Assembly: GCA_007125585.1 (NCBI GenBank) | Contig: SLCY01000051.1 | Span: 1 to 39,749, forward strand | Direction: 5' to 3' | Source: Bacteroidales bacterium | GTDB taxonomy: Bacteria > Bacteroidota > Bacteroidia > Bacteroidales > UBA7960 | DNA: 39,749 nucleotides | Part shown: positions 35,703 to 39,749 of the stretch, piece after piece | Layout of the letters: every line of letters starts with the position of its first letter | How positions within the stretch are numbered: the stretch's first letter is position 1 | The notes under the pieces: model-generated | What the model saw: only the letters and a program-made list of their open reading frames with translations | Databases searched by the model: none | Told to the model about the DNA's origin: nothing | Program-made: the position numbers and the translations under genes

Positions 35703-37253
35703 TTATCGGGCAATGTTCTGTATTATTTTACCTGTCAGCATGGCAGCGGCACTATTCGAACGCATTACGACAACGCCGGCATTTTCAAGCTGTTGTATCA
35801 CATTTCTTCTGTTTTGCGGGTCACCATCGGTACCTGTTACCGAACAAACGAATAACAGTCCGGGAGCTGCCGCTGTTGCTTCCCTGATTGCCGGGACCAG
35901 TTCATCAGCAGGCGACAGGTGGGCCCCGTGGCCCAGGACCACGTCAAAAAGAATGACAGCCACCTCTTTGTCTGCAGCCTCCTCACCGATCCTTTTGTTT
36001 CGAAGAGAGAAGTCGATCATGGGATGGGGCCTTCCTGTGGTAAATGCATCCTCACCCATGTCGATGACGGTATGGCCCTTGCTCTTCCAGGGATCCTTTA
36101 ACCGGTAGTCATCGTGCAAGGGTGTGTTGCTCCACACATATCCTGCTGCCCCTTTCAGCAGCAGCTGTGCCTCATCGCACAGGGTTCCCCCGCTGAACAG
36201 TCCACGTACGAACCTGCCTTTTCTGCCTGTCGACAGCTTTTCGGCCAGCACGGATATTTCATTTTCCCTCTCTGTCAACTTCTCTTTGACTATTTGAACG
36301 TCCTCACCCCGTGAAATGTTTGTTGCCACCAGTGCCGCCTCCTCCAGGTCAGCCACCGGGATGGCGCCTGAACGGCGGACCTGCTCAAGGTTTCCGCCAA
36401 TAAAAATCGCGACGACGGGTTTTTTGACGCGCCGGATCTCCACGGCAATCTTTTCAAGGACCTCATTGTCGGGGGGTTTGCTTATCAGAAGGATACAATG
36501 GGTGTCCTCATCGTTATTCAAGGCTTTCAGTGCTTCGATGAACATCATGCCCCCGACCTCCTTTTTCACATCTCTGCCACCTGTGCCGATGGCCTGGGAT
36601 ATGCCGGCGCCATGGTTGGAAATGATGCTGCTGGTCTCCTGCAATCCCGTTCCGGATGCAGCCACAATACCGATATGGCCCCTGCCGGCCACATTGCCAA
36701 AAGCAAGCGGCACACCGTTGATGATCGCGGTGCCACAATCGGGGCCCATCATCAACAGGCCCTTGCTTTTTGCATACGATTTGAGCACCACCTCCTCTTC
36801 GATGCTTACGTTATCGGAAAAAAGCATCACATGCAGCCCCTGCTCCAGGGCTTTCCTGGCCTCTGCGGCGGCATATCGTCCGGCGATGGAAACAAGCGCA
36901 AGGTTAGCACCTTCAAGTTGCTCCATGGCCTGTGTCCAACTCCGGGGGGCAGAAGCAGACTGACGGCCCTGCTTTTTCGTCACCTCCCCAAGAAGGGTCT
37001 CCGCTTCTTCAACGGCCCGCGCAGCAACATCCTCCGATCCCGCTTTGATGCTGATCAGCAAGTCAGTGTCTGTCGCCGGCGAAAATTCAGGCACCAGCAG
37101 CCCTGCAGCCTTCAGGATCGCCTTGTTTTCACGGGTGCCCATCACCACAGAAGAATCTGTCACACCCTCCATCTCGTTGATGCGTTTTGAAACGATCATC
37201 AATGTCACCGAATCATAATAAACACCCCTCTTTGTAACACCTTTCAGAACCAT
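35703..37253 (-). CDS. fdrA: Acyl-CoA synthetase-like FdrA (AllF-like)
   Basis: 516 aa; VVMGTRENKAILKAAGLL, LMMGPDCGTAIINGVPLAFGNVAGRGHIGIVAASGTGLQETSSIISNHGAGISQAIGTGGRDVKKEVGGMM, RGLFSGGTLCDEAQLLL, GRPHPMIDFSLRNKRI. Confidence 0.9.
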   Translation of the reverse strand: MVLKGVTKRGVYYDSVTLMIVSKRINEMEGVTDSSVVMGTRENKAILKAAGLLVPEFSPATDTDLLISIKAGSEDVAARAVEEAETLLGEVTKKQGRQSASAPRSWTQAMEQLEGANLALVSIAGRYAAAEARKALEQGLHVMLFSDNVSIEEEVVLKSYAKSKGLLMMGPDCGTAIINGVPLAFGNVAGRGHIGIVAASGTGLQETSSIISNHGAGISQAIGTGGRDVKKEVGGMMFIEALKALNNDEDTHCILLISKPPDNEVLEKIAVEIRRVKKPVVAIFIGGNLEQVRRSGAIPVADLEEAALVATNISRGEDVQIVKEKLTERENEISVLAEKLSTGRKGRFVRGLFSGGTLCDEAQLLLKGAAGYVWSNTPLHDDYRLKDPWKSKGHTVIDMGEDAFTTGRPHPMIDFSLRNKRIGEEAADKEVAVILFDVVLGHGAHLSPADELVPAIREATAAAPGLLFVCSVTGTDGDPQNRRNVIQQLENAGVVVMRSNSAAAMLTGKIIQNIAR

Positions 37254-38194
37254 ATCCCAATTTTGTGTTTGACAGAAAAAATATATCCGGACAACAGGTC
37301 TGCCCCGGACGTGGCACCCATTGTAAGCAGCATCTTCAGGCTTTCAGTGGCTTTCTTTTTTTGGGGTGATGAATATACAAAATTTTTAAACAAGTAGAAG
37401 TAATGGCCCTCTTTAGCATGCCGCAGAAAGGAATTGACAAGGGGATTGTCTCCGCAGGCTGCCTGATATATGGCGTTTTGCAGATCCGACAAGCTCTCCT
37501 TTTCTTTGAACGCGGTAAAATGCAGCCCTAAAAGCAATCCCGCGATAAAATCATCCCCTGCCGGGGTCAGCCCTCTCCCTGTCCCTTTTAATAAGCCGAC
37601 AGCTTCTTTTGTATTTTTCGCCAAAAGGCGATCTGCGGCCTTCAAGGCATTGTCCATGAAATGAATGTCAAACCCCCCGGAAAAATTCCTGCACCTGTCG
37701 GGCTGCAGTAGAAAAAGCAGGCTGTGGGGCGCAAACAGTGCCCCGTGTTTCTCGGGTATTTCGAGGAGATAGCGTTCAAATTCACCGCAATGTATTTCAT
37801 GAAATGACAACTGTGAGCAGTAGGTGGCTGTTTGATGCCTGTTGATTTTCTCTTTACCGAAGAGAACATGGTCATTCTCAATGGTCAATGATACGGATCC
37901 CGGGAGGCTGCCATTCTTTATACAGATCCCGTTGGCCGACATGTTTTGCTCTTTGGTGGTAACATAAACCATATCATTGCCTTGACCGGCGAAGTTCGCC
38001 ACATCCCTGAAACGTGAATGCAGGTGGAAGGTTCCTGAAGGCAGGTTGTCGCCCAACACAATCTCTTCAGATAAACTTTCTGCTGGCATGGGTTTGAAAG
38101 GGTTGTTCATCACTTTATTCGGATAACAGACGGGTCGCATTATGTTTTTTAACCTTCGTACGGCTTTTTGATGACCGGTATTTTTCTTTGACAA
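37244..38194 (-). CDS. DUF2877 family protein (YlbF/AllH-like)
   Basis: 316 aa; LLKGTGRGLTPAGDDFIAGLLLGLH and LTMGATSGADLLSGYIFSVKH; 10-bp overlap with fdrA. True start probably internal (Met at 38140 or 38110). Confidence 0.8.
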   Translation of the reverse strand: MSKKNTGHQKAVRRLKNIMRPVCYPNKVMNNPFKPMPAESLSEEIVLGDNLPSGTFHLHSRFRDVANFAGQGNDMVYVTTKEQNMSANGICIKNGSLPGSVSLTIENDHVLFGKEKINRHQTATYCSQLSFHEIHCGEFERYLLEIPEKHGALFAPHSLLFLLQPDRCRNFSGGFDIHFMDNALKAADRLLAKNTKEAVGLLKGTGRGLTPAGDDFIAGLLLGLHFTAFKEKESLSDLQNAIYQAACGDNPLVNSFLRHAKEGHYFYLFKNFVYSSPQKKKATESLKMLLTMGATSGADLLSGYIFSVKHKIGIWF

Positions 38195-38238
38195 AAGATT
38201 TCCTAATTTTACAAAGCAAAATTAACAAGTAAAAGGCA

Positions 38239-38919
38239 ATGGTCAACATAATCTGGGACTGGCACCTGGTGGTGCAATTGTTGTTGGCGACTGTTCTGGG
38301 TGCATTGGTGGGCCTGGAACGGGAAATTCATGGCCGGCCGGCCGGACTGAGGACGCACATTTTGGTGTGTCTTGGTGCGGCGCTTATCATCGTTGCGTTT
38401 GAAGAGCTGCAGGCAGCCCTTGTCCGCGATGGCGGGGACATTCTGGCAATGGACCCGGCCCGGGCGGCAGCTGGAGTCATTACGGGCATAGGCTTTCTGG
38501 GGGCAGGGACGATTTTAAAGGGCAAGGACCACGTCATGGGCCTTACCACTGCTGCCTCTATATGGGTGGTCGCTGCCATAGGGATCACCACCGGTCTGGG
38601 GCAATATTTTTTGGCGATCATCGCCACCGCACTGGTGCTCTTTGCCTTGTTCGTACTACACAAGATCGACATCAAATCGGAACATTACGGGGAGATCTTC
38701 CTGAAAGGCACAGGCGGGATCTCCTTTTATGAAAGCTCCCGTGAACAGATCACCCTTATGGGCTTTCAGATAAAAGGCTATGACATCGAAGCAGTTACGC
38801 AGGACGGCGAAATAAAAATCCGTTTCCTGGTAAAATACAAACAGCCCGAGATCGGGGCCAGGGTCATTGAAAGACTGTTCCTGATCAAAGGTGTCACTGC
38901 TGTTTCATGGGAAAAATAA
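38239..38919 (+). CDS. MgtC/SapB family protein
   Basis: 226 aa; LLLATVLGALVGLEREIHGRPAGLRTHILVCLGAALI, GVITGIGFLGAGTILKGKDHVMGLTTAASIWVVAAIGITTGLG. Confidence 0.93.
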   Translation: MVNIIWDWHLVVQLLLATVLGALVGLEREIHGRPAGLRTHILVCLGAALIIVAFEELQAALVRDGGDILAMDPARAAAGVITGIGFLGAGTILKGKDHVMGLTTAASIWVVAAIGITTGLGQYFLAIIATALVLFALFVLHKIDIKSEHYGEIFLKGTGGISFYESSREQITLMGFQIKGYDIEAVTQDGEIKIRFLVKYKQPEIGARVIERLFLIKGVTAVSWEK

Positions 38920-38942
38920 CCGGACAAACATCCACCATTCAC

Positions 38943-39506
38943 CTATATCAAACTCCTTGATACCAGCACGGCCACCAGGGCAGGCAAGGTGATATCGCCC
39001 AAAACCAGCGGGACAACGACCTTCCGGAAAGGATATCCCGTAAACGCCAGGATCCCGGTCAACAGGTTATTCGGAAACGGGGTAAAAGCCACATAAAAAT
39101 ATATAAAAGCCTGTATTGCAATCTGTGGCAGTCTTGTCAGGCGCTGCAGGATTTTTTCAAGCCGTTTTTCGAGTGAGCCCCCCGCCAGTTCCCTGGCGGC
39201 AAACCCAAAATAATAGAATAAAATATCGCCGGCTGACAATCCCAGGCCGGCGACGACCCCGATAGCAAAAGGGTGCGGGTGGCCTGCCGCCATGGCAACA
39301 ACCACCGGATAGGTCGTTAAAGTAGTGAAGGAGGTGAAGGCCCCGATCAGGGAAACAAAAAATACGATGAGGTAACTGTTCCGAAGCCCAAGGATACCCA
39401 CCATCTCTACCGGACTATATACAAGGACCATCACCATACAGCCTGTAACCAGCAATGAAAGCAGGACAAACAAGGCAATGCGCAAAGATGAAGGGTGTAT
39501 TTTCAT
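38943..39506 (-). CDS. VTT/SNARE-associated-like small membrane protein
   Basis: ORF 38943..39575; internal Met at 39506 (MKIHPSSLRIALFVLLSLLVTG) is a plausible start. AMAAGHPHPFAIGVVAGLGLSAGDILFYYFGFAAREL, VAFTPFPNNLLTGILAFTGYPFRKVVVPLVLG. Confidence 0.65.
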   Translation of the reverse strand: MKIHPSSLRIALFVLLSLLVTGCMVMVLVYSPVEMVGILGLRNSYLIVFFVSLIGAFTSFTTLTTYPVVVAMAAGHPHPFAIGVVAGLGLSAGDILFYYFGFAARELAGGSLEKRLEKILQRLTRLPQIAIQAFIYFYVAFTPFPNNLLTGILAFTGYPFRKVVVPLVLGDITLPALVAVLVSRSLI

Positions 39507-39623
39507 CAATAAAGCGGGGACATAGGGGGTCACAAAGATAGGTGTTTCAAAGAAAAAACAAACCGCATGCCTCACCGGTTACCGTCATGGCTTGGTTCAC
39601 ATGAAAAAAATTCATGTATATTT

Positions 39624-39686
39624 CTCCTGTAAAAAAACACCATCATTTTGTAAAAAAACAATATACAAAATGCTGGTGTACAGGAG
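39624..39686. repeat. Long imperfect hairpin
   Basis: CTCCTGT(39624..39630)-A7-CACCATCATTTTGTA(39638..39652)-loop-TACAAAATGCTGGTG(39664..39678)-T-ACAGGAG(39680..39686): 7 bp + 14/15 bp pairing. Confidence 0.8.
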
Positions 39687-39710
39687 GAACCGCTTCGCTT
39701 TCACATGATC

Positions 39711-39748
39711 TTTTTTCATTCGTCTGTGTGTAATTTCGAATGAAAAAA
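39711..39748. repeat. Perfect 12-bp inverted repeat, terminator-like on both strands
   Basis: TTTTTTCATTCG tctgtgtgtaattt CGAATGAAAAAA at 39711..39722 / 39737..39748. Confidence 0.75.
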
Positions 39749-39749
39749 A

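Noticed and set aside
26756-38194. Calling the cluster a classical allantoin degradation operon
   Set aside because: No allantoinase, allantoate amidohydrolase, ureidoglycolate enzyme or carbamate kinase in the window; only the AllFGH-like set overlaps.
39601-39708. 35-codon ORF MKKIHVYFSCKKTPSFCKKTIYKMLVYRRNRFAFT
   Set aside because: Very short, lies inside the inverted-repeat region, no ribosome-binding or homology support.
1-39749. CRISPR arrays, tRNA/rRNA genes, transposases or phage genes
   Set aside because: No regularly spaced repeat array, RNA-gene signature or transposase/integrase ORF seen by reading; a tRNAscan/minced run would confirm.

Overview
Bacteroidota-type chromosomal segment (SusC/SusD pair, hybrid two-component regulator, T9SS C-terminal sorting domain). 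From left to right. (1) A minus-strand group: a secreted endonuclease/exonuclease/phosphatase (EEP) protein cut by the window edge, a GH144-like lipoprotein, a Y_Y_Y/LuxR-type sensor-regulator, a DUF4405-EEP fusion, a MEMO-family protein and a 1414-aa hybrid two-component system (HTCS). (2) A plus-strand polysaccharide utilization locus (PUL), about 12.4-25.7 kb. It holds two paralogs of a large family I cannot assign to a known CAZy family (one predicted T9SS-secreted with Ig-like and LamG modules, one a lipoprotein), a cytosolic GH130 enzyme, an MFS transporter, SusC, SusD and a FIVAR/LamG lipoprotein. (3) A minus-strand catabolic cluster, about 25.8-38.2 kb: AmmeMemoRadiSam radical SAM enzyme, amidase, class III CoA-transferase, three-subunit molybdenum hydroxylase, cyclase-family hydrolase and an AllG/AllF(FdrA)/AllH-type set. 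(4) MgtC/SapB and VTT-like membrane proteins, then an inverted-repeat-rich non-coding tail. The best candidates for undescribed biology are the PUL built on the uncharacterised paralog family and the molybdenum-hydroxylase/cyclase/AllFGH-like/CoA-transferase cluster. All assignments come from reading motifs in the translated sequence; no database search was run.
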